IMG/VR virus record: IMGVR_UViG_3300042507_005128
Location: 1-25,455 of that record
DNA length: 25,455 nt
Reading direction: 5' to 3' (one strand)
From: a virus
Shown: positions 14,405 to 20,141 of the stretch, piece by piece
How the letters are laid out: each line of letters opens with the position of its first letter
How positions within the stretch are numbered: position 1 is the first letter of the stretch
The notes under the pieces: model-generated
Told to the model about the DNA's origin: nothing
Database searches by the model: none
What the model saw: only the letters and a program-made list of their open reading frames with translations
Position numbers and translations under genes: made by a program

Positions 14405-14556
14405 TGATCCACTCTACTGATGTTTATGCTCTTAAGGCCAAATTAAACGGCCTTAAAAATAAACTCCAAAGAGAACAAAATCCACAAAACGAAAAGAACC
14501 TCGCTGATGATTACCTCAATGAGGTTCTTTTCCTTGTGGATTCTCTCCTGAAATAA
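14404..14556 (+). CDS. Small hypothetical protein, 50 aa
   Basis: The ATG at 14404 overlaps the upstream TGA by one base (TGATG), indicating translational coupling. The product (MIHSTDVYALKAKLNGLKNK, then an acidic C-terminus [13 protein letters not shown]) is a probable two-helix protein resembling small conserved proteins of T4-like cyanophages. Its last 41 bases overlap, in opposite orientation, the end of the GIY-YIG endonuclease gene and lie in a large inverted repeat. Function unknown. Confidence 0.72.
   Translation: MIHSTDVYALKAKLNGLKNKLQREQNPQNEKNLADDYLNEVLFLVDSLLK
14479..14542. repeat. Large imperfect inverted repeat at the convergent gene ends
   Basis: The arms are 14479-14502 and 14521-14542. 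AATCCACAA pairs with TTGTGGATT and AAAAGAACCTC with GAGGTTCTTTT, with a small internal mismatch and an 18-base loop. It could end transcription from both directions, although the downstream T run is modest. It is also coding on both strands. Confidence 0.72.
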
Positions 14557-14953
14557 CCAGCCCATAGATTCTTTCTACTTCGCTAGAATAAAATTTTCCT
14601 TCAATATTAGTATTATAATAGGCCTCATCTAATAAAACATTTCTTTTAAACTGCTCGCATGTCTCATAATAGGACATACTTTTTTTATGAGGGCATAAAT
14701 ACAAAATTTCTCTTTTGAACTTGTTTTCACCTAAAGATTTAACGTCTTCTTTTAGTTGGTCGCAACTACCGAAATATTTTCTCCAATCACTTTCTTTTGT
14801 CTGTCTTCTTCCAGTCTTTGCGTTTTTTCTTCTTTCCCAGAAGTGTTTCTTTCCAATGTACTTCATCCCGTTTTCTAGGTTTGTTATTAAGTAAACAAAT
14901 CCCTCATACTTTTTATCGACCTCATTAAATTCTTGACCGTTAAAATACCACAC
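14516..14953 (-). CDS. GIY-YIG (Seg-like) homing endonuclease
   Basis: This 145-residue protein carries a GIY-YIG nuclease signature: GFVYLITN at 18-25 and KYIGKK at 31-36, with basic residues after it, [10 protein letters not shown] at about 55-64, and YYETCEQF with a candidate metal-binding glutamate near 97. Such proteins are free-standing endonucleases in T4-like phages (T4 Seg family) and cyanophages, promoting their own spread to relatives. It is on the minus strand among plus-strand genes, as expected for an inserted element, with its own exact late promoter. Its 3' end overlaps the coupled gene at 14404. It is short compared with I-TevI, so a separate DNA-binding domain is reduced or missing. 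Confidence 0.8.
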   Translation of the reverse strand: MWYFNGQEFNEVDKKYEGFVYLITNLENGMKYIGKKHFWERRKNAKTGRRQTKESDWRKYFGSCDQLKEDVKSLGENKFKREILYLCPHKKSMSYYETCEQFKRNVLLDEAYYNTNIEGKFYSSEVERIYGLVISGENPQGKEPH

Positions 14954-14958
14954 AAAAA

Positions 14959-14965
14959 CTAAATA
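14959..14965 (+). promoter_or_regulatory. T4-type late promoter (CTAAATA) for the wall enzyme
   Basis: CTAAATA on the plus strand lies 33 bases before the ATG at 14992. It is nested with an opposing late promoter at 14979-14986. Confidence 0.75.
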
Positions 14966-14978
14966 GCATTGTAATCTT

Positions 14979-14986
14979 TATTTATA
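14979..14986 (-). promoter_or_regulatory. T4 late promoter (TATAAATA) for the GIY-YIG gene
   Basis: The minus strand reads exact TATAAATA, 33 bases before the ATG at 14953. The two divergent promoters here point across each other, so each RNA would start within or beyond the other's element. Confidence 0.72.
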
Positions 14987-14991
14987 ATACA

Positions 14992-16218
14992 ATGATCGGA
15001 CCTACAAAAAGACCTCAAGATTTTGGATTTAAACAAGGTGATACTCATATTGTAGTCAATGATATTGTTGAAACTGCAAAGGCTTATGATTTTTCTGGTA
15101 AACTTCTTTGGGAAATTCCGGCTCTTGCAAGAGGTCAAGGATCTGATATTGAATTTAGAGTTGTAAGAACAGATACTCCTCCTGGTCTCTATAAACTAGG
15201 GATCGTTTATAAAGATTTTGAAAGAGTCGGAGCAAATCCGGCTTTTGATAGAACTCTTGCGGCTTATGGTTGGTATTCTTTTGACATGAATGAACTAGAG
15301 GGCCAGGTTTCCAAATATGGTAGATCTGGAATTATGCTTCATGGTGGTGGATCAGCCGCAGGTTGGCCTGGGGCCTGGGCACCGAAACAACCACTATTCG
15401 CTACTCATGGTTGTGTGAGAATCTATAATATTGATCTAAGAGACAAGATTCTTCCTCTTTATAATAAAGGAACCGTTTATATTTCTGTTTATCAAGAAGC
15501 AAATCTAGCAATTAAACCCCCAGTTGTTTCTAAACCAGAAACTACTATCCCATCTAAACAGCCGATTAAGTTCACTGATGCAGCCAAGTTTTATAAAGAG
15601 GAGCCTCAACAAGTAGATGCCTTTAACTATCTTGAAAGCAAAACTCCTGATGACGTTAAAAAAGAATTCGCCGTAAGATATAGGAATTCCTCTCAACCAA
15701 AAGAAATCTTCACAAAGGCCCAGCTACAGCATGTATGGCAAAGAACCCCTACTGATGCCCAAGTAAAAGAACTTAATGAGGCCCTACAGAGATTCGATAT
15801 CACTACAAAATCAAGACTTGCCCATTTTATTTCTCAAATTTCTCATGAATCTGGTGGTGGAAAATGGATGAAAGAACTTGCTTCTGGTGATGCCTATGAA
15901 GGAAGAAAAGATTTAGGAAACACTCAACCCGGAGACGGAAGACGATTCAAAGGAGCCGGGTATATTCAACTTACTGGAAGATTTAATTATCAACAATTTG
16001 CAAACTTTATGAAAGATCCCCGAATTATGGAGGGGGTTGATTATGTTGCCGATAAGTATTCAGGTACAAGTGCTGGATATTGGTGGATGAATAACAAAAT
16101 GAATGCCCTTTGTGACACTAATCCATCGGTAGAGCAGGTTACCAGAAGAGTCAATGGTGGGACTAATGGTCTTGCTGATAGGCAGATGTACTATAAGCGG
16201 TGCCTAGAAATCCTCTAA
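14992..16218 (+). CDS. Two-domain wall enzyme: L,D-transpeptidase (YkuD) plus GH19
   Basis: The 408-residue protein has two peptidoglycan domains. The N-terminal part (about 15-168) has the YkuD signature: H117 in MLHGGG and the catalytic C141 in ATHGCVRI, with R143. YkuD enzymes form or cut L,D-crosslinks. After a Pro-rich linker (170-195), the C-terminal part (about 235-408) is a glycoside hydrolase 19 type lysozyme/chitinase: E286 in ISHESGGG and E303 in YEGR are the likely catalytic acids, followed by [14 protein letters not shown] at 317-330. No signal peptide or membrane segment is seen, so it needs a holin or is virion-borne. A late promoter supports a lysis or entry role. Both active sites look intact. 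Confidence 0.88.
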   Translation: MIGPTKRPQDFGFKQGDTHIVVNDIVETAKAYDFSGKLLWEIPALARGQGSDIEFRVVRTDTPPGLYKLGIVYKDFERVGANPAFDRTLAAYGWYSFDMNELEGQVSKYGRSGIMLHGGGSAAGWPGAWAPKQPLFATHGCVRIYNIDLRDKILPLYNKGTVYISVYQEANLAIKPPVVSKPETTIPSKQPIKFTDAAKFYKEEPQQVDAFNYLESKTPDDVKKEFAVRYRNSSQPKEIFTKAQLQHVWQRTPTDAQVKELNEALQRFDITTKSRLAHFISQISHESGGGKWMKELASGDAYEGRKDLGNTQPGDGRRFKGAGYIQLTGRFNYQQFANFMKDPRIMEGVDYVADKYSGTSAGYWWMNNKMNALCDTNPSVEQVTRRVNGGTNGLADRQMYYKRCLEIL

Positions 16219-16299
16219 CAGGATTTTAAAAATAACCCAGGCCACCCCAATTAGGCCAATTCCAATTAAAATATTTACTGACCATACTACTTCTGTCAT
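16204..16299 (-). CDS. Single-pass membrane micro-protein, 31 aa
   Basis: The ATG (16297-16299) overlaps the stop of the upstream minus-strand gene as ATGA, a clear coupling signal. The product [20 protein letters not shown] continues [11 protein letters not shown], one transmembrane helix with a short acidic end. Its 3' end overlaps the wall-enzyme gene by 15 bases on the other strand. It could assist lysis, given the neighbouring wall enzyme, but the size allows no family call. Confidence 0.6.
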   Translation of the reverse strand: MTEVVWSVNILIGIGLIGVAWVIFKILLEDF

Positions 16300-16490
16300 T
16301 TTTGTTCTTCCCTATGAATCCAAGTTTTAAGTTCTGAGACGTATTCTCTGAGCAGTTGTGCTTTTTGTAAATGCCAGATATCACCACTCTTAAGATATTC
16401 TTGAGTGTGATTATCTATTGCCTTTAGAATATTATGTATCGGAGAGTTCCAGTTCTCACGATGAGGAGTATTGAAGGTGCGAGAAGACAT
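16296..16490 (-). CDS. Small conserved phage protein, 64 aa
   Basis: The protein starts MSSRTFNTPHRENWNSPIHN and is otherwise helical and charged (SGDIWHLQKAQLLREYVSEL). Proteins beginning with RTFNTP and WNSP are familiar as small hypotheticals in cyanophage-type T4-like genomes. It has a late promoter on the minus strand and is coupled to the membrane micro-protein downstream. Function unknown. Confidence 0.78.
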   Translation of the reverse strand: MSSRTFNTPHRENWNSPIHNILKAIDNHTQEYLKSGDIWHLQKAQLLREYVSELKTWIHREEQK

Positions 16491-16513
16491 TAGTAAAGTA
16501 TGCCTAGCTTATG

Positions 16514-16521
16514 TATTTATT
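16514..16521 (-). promoter_or_regulatory. T4-type late promoter (AATAAATA), minus strand
   Basis: The minus strand reads AATAAATA, 31 bases upstream of the ATG at 16490. It lies between short inverted arms ATGCCT (16500-16505) and AGGCAT (16531-16536). Confidence 0.6.
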
Positions 16522-16535
16522 CCAATAGTCAGGCA

Positions 16536-16790
16536 TTAGTTGTCCTCATCTATTTTGGTCTTCAACGCAATCACGGTAGTCAGTAACATCATAAGAGTTT
16601 CATATCCTCTTCTTTCTGATTCCTGACAATCTAGCACTGGAGGATTAACTAGTCCACCTAAAAAATTGGCCCGGTTGATAGATCCAGGAATCAAAAAATT
16701 ACAAGAAAGAAAATTTATTCCAATAAAGGAAATAATGGACACACAAATAATAAAGATCAAATTAGTTATGACTTTTTTGCGGTCGTCCAT
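16536..16790 (-). CDS. Small membrane protein, 84 aa
   Basis: The product begins MDDRKKVITNLIFIICVSII, a positively charged start followed by a transmembrane helix at about 9-28, then a region with LDCQESERRGYETLMMLLTT and a second, weaker hydrophobic stretch (about 65-78), ending KIDEDN. The cysteine in FLSCN lies after the helix but the context is not a good lipobox. With the neighbouring minus-strand genes and its own late promoter it fits a lysis-region membrane protein, but holin or spanin identity is not shown. Confidence 0.75.
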   Translation of the reverse strand: MDDRKKVITNLIFIICVSIISFIGINFLSCNFLIPGSINRANFLGGLVNPPVLDCQESERRGYETLMMLLTTVIALKTKIDEDN

Positions 16791-16808
16791 GGTAGGAACT
16801 CTTTTAAC

Positions 16809-16815
16809 TATTTAG
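16809..16815 (-). promoter_or_regulatory. T4-type late promoter (CTAAATA), minus strand
   Basis: The minus strand reads CTAAATA, 25 bases before the ATG at 16790. It stands back to back with the plus-strand promoter at 16821-16827, six bases away. Confidence 0.75.
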
Positions 16816-16820
16816 AAAAC

Positions 16821-16827
16821 CTAAATA
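16821..16827 (+). promoter_or_regulatory. T4-type late promoter (CTAAATA)
   Basis: CTAAATA lies 32 bases before the ATG at 16853, forming a divergent pair with the minus-strand element at 16809-16815. Confidence 0.78.
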
Positions 16828-16852
16828 ACTTAAGAACTTAGAATTTAATTGT

Positions 16853-17191
16853 ATGACGGTTCCACTAGAAATAGTTGATCGTTCAATTTTTAAAGGGACT
16901 GATTTTGAAAGTGAATTTAAACTTAAAAATTCAGATGGATCTGCTAATGATCTAACTACAAAAACAATAGTAGCAAAAATTCAAAAGTTTCCTGGTGCTG
17001 GAATTTCTACTTCTTTTGCAGTTGAATATTTAAATAGGCCTCAAGGGTCAATAAAACTTATTTTAAATAAGACACAAACTTCTTCCTTAGAATCTGGTAG
17101 AAATTATTTTGATATATTTGTTGTTTCTAATAATAAGACGCTTCCTTCTGTGGTAGGAACAATTCTTGTAAGAGAAACAACTGAAAATTAA
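16853..17191 (+). CDS. Putative beta-rich structural protein, 112 aa
   Basis: The sequence (MTVPLEIVDRSIFKGTDFES) has alternating hydrophobic residues typical of an all-beta domain: DGSANDLTTKTIVAKIQKFP, SIKLILNKTQTSSLESGRNY and FDIFVVSNNKTLPSVVGTIL. The pattern FKGTDF ... DLT ... AKI ... LESGRNYFDI ... GTILV resembles a family of small proteins in T4-like cyanophages usually taken as structural (tail- or baseplate-associated). A late promoter supports this. No T4 counterpart can be named. Confidence 0.78.
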   Translation: MTVPLEIVDRSIFKGTDFESEFKLKNSDGSANDLTTKTIVAKIQKFPGAGISTSFAVEYLNRPQGSIKLILNKTQTSSLESGRNYFDIFVVSNNKTLPSVVGTILVRETTEN

Positions 17192-17197
17192 TCCCAA

Positions 17198-17518
17198 ATG
17201 CACGAAACATATCAAGACCTGATGTTTAATTTAGAGGCAACATCAAGTTCAGAGGCCAAAAGAAAATGGAAAAACTCGATTAAAGAACATTGGAATTATG
17301 AGTGTGCATATTGCGGATCTGAAGACAATCTAACTTTAGATCACATTACTCCCCGAATTAAGGGGGGATCTGATCGAATCACTAATATTGTTTGTGCCTG
17401 TAGTGAATGTAATCATTCTAAGGGCCATCAATTCTGGGCAGACTGGTACTTAAAACAAGACTTTTTTACAACCGAGCGACTTTCGCAAATTATTAACTGG
17501 CAAAATGGACGAATATAG
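17198..17518 (+). CDS. HNH endonuclease
   Basis: This 106-residue protein has a clear HNH fold: zinc pairs C36/C39 (CAYC) and C68/C71 (CSEC), and the core LTLDHITPRIKGGSDRITN with D48-H49, followed by CNHSKG. HNH nucleases cut DNA; small free-standing ones in phages are usually homing endonucleases, some assist packaging. It lies six bases after a late structural-type gene with no promoter of its own, and its end overlaps the next micro-ORF by 14 bases. Homing is the more likely role here given the number of other homing enzymes nearby. Confidence 0.87.
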   Translation: MHETYQDLMFNLEATSSSEAKRKWKNSIKEHWNYECAYCGSEDNLTLDHITPRIKGGSDRITNIVCACSECNHSKGHQFWADWYLKQDFFTTERLSQIINWQNGRI

Positions 17519-17603
17519 TACGTGGCTCCAGATTCTTCAAGGAGTTTCTGGGGCAATTATTGGTTATCTTACTCTTCTTATACCACTTCTGGTTCTTCTC
17601 TAA
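17505..17603 (+). CDS. Single-pass membrane micro-protein, 32 aa
   Basis: The frame starts at ATG 17505 inside the end of the HNH gene and encodes MDEYSTWLQILQGVSGAIIG then YLTLLIPLLVLL, a single hydrophobic helix. Its TAA overlaps the next ATG (TAATG), a strong coupling signal that supports both genes. It could be a holin-like or regulatory partner of the next protein; this is inference. Confidence 0.62.
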   Translation: MDEYSTWLQILQGVSGAIIGYLTLLIPLLVLL

Positions 17604-17809
17604 TGGCCAATCGTAAAACTGTCCACTCTTTACACAACTTTGCTTTTTTTGTGTTATTGTTGGGTTTCGTTAGTTTTATTGCCATGTCAGAATTACGTTT
17701 TAGGTTTTCACAACTCGGTCTTCCTTTTCAATATTGGAAGCAGCTTATGGTCATAAATGACTCAGCGACTAGGGAATATTTTTATTATGTGTTGAACGGT
17801 AAATCGTGA
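17603..17809 (+). CDS. Small membrane protein, 68 aa
   Basis: I chose ATG 17603 because it overlaps the preceding stop as TAATG; the in-frame GTG at 17522 would run through the whole upstream micro-gene. The product begins MANRKTVHSLHNFAFFVLLL, has one transmembrane helix at about 10-29, and then a soluble segment (SELRFRFSQLGLPFQYWKQL). The end overlaps the next gene by four bases (GTGA). Function unknown; pairing with the 32-residue membrane protein suggests a joint role. Confidence 0.7.
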   Translation: MANRKTVHSLHNFAFFVLLLGFVSFIAMSELRFRFSQLGLPFQYWKQLMVINDSATREYFYYVLNGKS

Positions 17810-18234
17810 TACAAAAAAGTCATCTAAAAAAGAACATTCTAGATCAGGCAATTGCGGTTGCCATAGCATCTGATCCTCCGAAACGAATGGGTGCGATTCT
17901 TCTGAAGAGGAATAAAATTGTTTCTGCCGCAACCAATAGTTATACAAAGACCCATCCCATTCAAAAATGGGCCGCCGAGAGAACTGCCAGGCTTTATAAT
18001 CAAAAAGATTATAGTATGAAGCAATATTTGCATTGTGAAATTAGTGCGATTATTAAGGCCAAAGGAGAATTATCTGATACTATTGTTGTTTGCCGGGTCG
18101 GCGGGCACGGTGGAAAAGAGATCCGAGATGCCAGACCATGTAGAATTTGTTCAGGGTTTCTTATTCAACATGGAATTTTTCATGTTCACTATTCAACAAA
18201 TTATGGATTTTTATACGAATACTGGGGAGATTAA
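17806..18234 (+). CDS. Cytidine/dCMP deaminase-like zinc protein
   Basis: The 142-residue protein has the cytidine deaminase fold signature: H76-C77-E78 (LHCEISAI) for zinc and proton shuttle, and P111-C112-x-x-C115 (PCRICSGF) for the other zinc ligands. In phages such enzymes usually make dUMP from dCMP for dTTP supply, but the substrate is not readable here and cytosine or a modified base is possible. The start is GTG at 17806, overlapping the upstream TGA; no in-frame ATG would keep the first helix. Its place before the NAD cluster and downstream of ribonucleotide reductase suits nucleotide metabolism. Confidence 0.8.
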   Translation: MIQKSHLKKNILDQAIAVAIASDPPKRMGAILLKRNKIVSAATNSYTKTHPIQKWAAERTARLYNQKDYSMKQYLHCEISAIIKAKGELSDTIVVCRVGGHGGKEIRDARPCRICSGFLIQHGIFHVHYSTNYGFLYEYWGD

Positions 18235-18236
18235 TC

Positions 18237-18395
18237 ATGTCACTTATTTCACAGCAGGATAGAAAACTTGTCATCAATGCACTATATTTTTATTTGGACT
18301 CGGATGACGATTTTACGCCACAAGAAAAAATGGAAATCAATGCATTACGGAATTGGGTTATATTAGAGTATAATAAAAAACAGCCACCTCAATAA
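18237..18395 (+). CDS. Small hypothetical protein, 52 aa
   Basis: The start at ATG 18237 is two bases after the deaminase stop; a longer version of the frame would lie almost wholly within that gene. The product (MSLISQQDRKLVINALYFYL, then DSDDDFTPQEKMEINALRNW) looks like a small helical protein with an acidic centre. No family is recognised. Confidence 0.7.
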   Translation: MSLISQQDRKLVINALYFYLDSDDDFTPQEKMEINALRNWVILEYNKKQPPQ

Positions 18396-18516
18396 CTGGC
18401 ACATAACCCGACAAATTCAGAAAATCCCTCCTATATACTAGGAGGGTCCTCAAAAAGAGGCACCTTAGGAAAATAGATTTCCTAAAAACCAAATTAATTC
18501 TAAGGAGTTTAGAATC
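18396..18516 (+). promoter_or_regulatory. Structured leader of nadM with three hairpins
   Basis: Three perfect stems occur in a row: CCCTCCTA/TAGGAGGG (18426-18446), CCTC/GAGG (18448-18460) and TTAGGAAA/TTTCCTAA (18465-18485). None has a T run, so they look like RNA structure rather than terminators. AAGGAG (18502-18507) lies nine bases before the ATG. A weak sigma-70-like pair (CGACAA, 17 bases, TATATA) ends near 18437. No late promoter is present. Confidence 0.6.
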
Positions 18517-19563
18517 ATGAAAAAATACGACGCAATTGTTTTTATTGGAAGATTTCAGCCTTTTCATAATGCTCATCTAGAAATTGTAAAAAGAGCATAT
18601 GAACTGACTGATAATCTCATTATGATTATTGGTTCTCAGTATAAACCAGTAACCTACAAAAATCCATTTCAAATTTCTCTTGAGCACCTGAATACTCATA
18701 GTTACTGGTCTGCCTTGAGGCAATCCATTTTAGAAGTGACTTCAGAAGAAGCTCCACTAGAAATTGAAATTCAAGAAGATATTTATGGTGATACCAAGTG
18801 GTGTAATGAAGTTCAAGAAAAGGTAAAATATTGTCTTGAGACTATTTCACCATCTGCTAATGTTGGTATCATCGGTTGTGAAAAAGACGAGACTTCTTAT
18901 TACCTGAAGATGTTCCCACAATGGGAACTAATTGAGGTTCCTCTTGAGCAAAATCTAAGTGCAACTCAGATCAGGGAACTCTACTTTGTCGAAGAACCTA
19001 ATATGGATTTTGTAAAGAGTGTTGTTCCAGAAAAAATCTTTAACTATCTTGATAGTATGAAGAGTTCTGAATGGCATAATCATATCGTAAATGAGCGTAG
19101 ATTTGTCGAGAAATATAAGTCTCAGTATGCTTCCTTGCCCTGGCCACCAATTTTTGTTACAGTAGATTCTGTAGTGTTTCAATCTGGTCATGTCTTGATG
19201 GTCCGTAGAAATGCCTATCCTGGAAAGGGCCTGATTGCCTTGCCAGGCGGTTTTCTAGACGCAAACACCGATTCCTCCCTAGAAGATGCTATGATTCGAG
19301 AACTCCGAGAGGAAACCGGACTTAAGGTTCCTTCTCCGGTTCTTCGTGGATGTATTAAAAATACTCATGTATTTGATGATATTTATAGAAGCAGCCGAGG
19401 GCGAACAATTACTCATGCCTTTAATATTGTTCTTCCTGATGGAGAACTTCCAAGAGTAAAAGGTGGTTCTGATGCTGATAAGGCATTCTGGATTCCTTTC
19501 TCTGAACTTGACCCAAGAGAGTGCTTTGAAGACCATTATCAAATTATTCGATATTTTATCTGA
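18517..19563 (+). CDS. nadM: Bifunctional NMN adenylyltransferase / Nudix hydrolase
   Basis: The N-terminal domain (about 1-185) has IGRFQPFHNAH at 10-20, the nucleotide-binding HxxH motif, and SATQIREL near 148-155, the ISSTxxR motif. It joins NMN and ATP to make NAD+. The C-terminal domain (about 205-348) is a Nudix hydrolase with the box at about 244-270 (LPGGFLDANTD, then RELREETGL), spaced slightly differently from the consensus. Bifunctional NadM proteins of this kind hydrolyse ADP-ribose with the Nudix half, as in cyanobacteria and in the vibriophage KVP40. Length (348) is normal. With nadV downstream it forms a two-step route from nicotinamide to NAD+. Confidence 0.93.
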   Translation: MKKYDAIVFIGRFQPFHNAHLEIVKRAYELTDNLIMIIGSQYKPVTYKNPFQISLEHLNTHSYWSALRQSILEVTSEEAPLEIEIQEDIYGDTKWCNEVQEKVKYCLETISPSANVGIIGCEKDETSYYLKMFPQWELIEVPLEQNLSATQIRELYFVEEPNMDFVKSVVPEKIFNYLDSMKSSEWHNHIVNERRFVEKYKSQYASLPWPPIFVTVDSVVFQSGHVLMVRRNAYPGKGLIALPGGFLDANTDSSLEDAMIRELREETGLKVPSPVLRGCIKNTHVFDDIYRSSRGRTITHAFNIVLPDGELPRVKGGSDADKAFWIPFSELDPRECFEDHYQIIRYFI

Positions 19564-19572
19564 GGTAAACTT

Positions 19573-20064
19573 ATGAAAACAATCAAAGGAGATCTAATTA
19601 AACTTGCCGAAAAAGGTAATTTTGATATTATTATTCAAGGTTGTAACTGCTATAATGTTATGGGTGGGGGGTTGGCAAAACAACTTGCAGACCGATATCC
19701 CAAAGTAAAACAAGCGGATATGTGTACAACTAGGGGGGATAAATTAAAGTTGGGTAGGTTTACTACGGCTCAAATAAACACAGGAAAAACAATTTTTACT
19801 GTGATAAATGCCTACACTCAGTATGAAATGAGTAATACTAAAGATGTATTTGAATATGGTGCCTTTGAAAAATTCTTAGAGTTATTTTCTAAATGTGTCC
19901 CTGATTATACACAGGGACCACATAGAAAAGTAAGCATTGGATTCCCTCAAATTGGCGCTGGACTTGCTGGTGGCGATTGGAGTAGAATTTCCAAAATGAT
20001 TGAACAGTTTTCAGAAGATGTTTCTGATTATGCTGACGTAACTGTGGTTGAATATCAACCCTAA
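19573..20064 (+). CDS. Macro-domain ADP-ribose-binding protein
   Basis: This 163-residue protein is a single macro domain: KGDLIKLA at the start, IIIQGCNCYNVMGGGLAKQL at about 20-39 for the ADP-ribose pocket, and GFPQIGAGLAGGDW at about 122-135. Macro domains bind ADP-ribose and related compounds and may remove phosphate or ADP-ribose from substrates. It lies nine bases after nadM and 77 bases before nadV, which makes ADP-ribose or its derivatives the likely ligand. It might recycle ADP-ribose, reverse ADP-ribosylation, or remove NAD-derived immune signals; the sequence alone cannot separate these. Confidence 0.9.
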   Translation: MKTIKGDLIKLAEKGNFDIIIQGCNCYNVMGGGLAKQLADRYPKVKQADMCTTRGDKLKLGRFTTAQINTGKTIFTVINAYTQYEMSNTKDVFEYGAFEKFLELFSKCVPDYTQGPHRKVSIGFPQIGAGLAGGDWSRISKMIEQFSEDVSDYADVTVVEYQP

Positions 20065-20141
20065 TGACAGGTGTTAAAGTCATAAAAACACAACTAGGCG
20101 ATAGACGCCGAAATTAAACCTATCATTTTAAGGAGTTTAAA
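20065..20141 (+). promoter_or_regulatory. Leader region of nadV with small hairpin
   Basis: A short stem GGCG/CGCC (20097-20109) has an ATAGA loop, the same loop as the third hairpin before nadM. AAGGAGTTTA (20131-20140) precedes the ATG and repeats the ribosome-binding region of nadM. No late promoter is visible. Confidence 0.4.

Noticed and set aside
17522-17602. GTG start at 17522 for the membrane protein
   Set aside because: The added residues are Ser/Tyr-rich and out of keeping, and the frame at 17505 with its TAATG overlap explains this DNA better.
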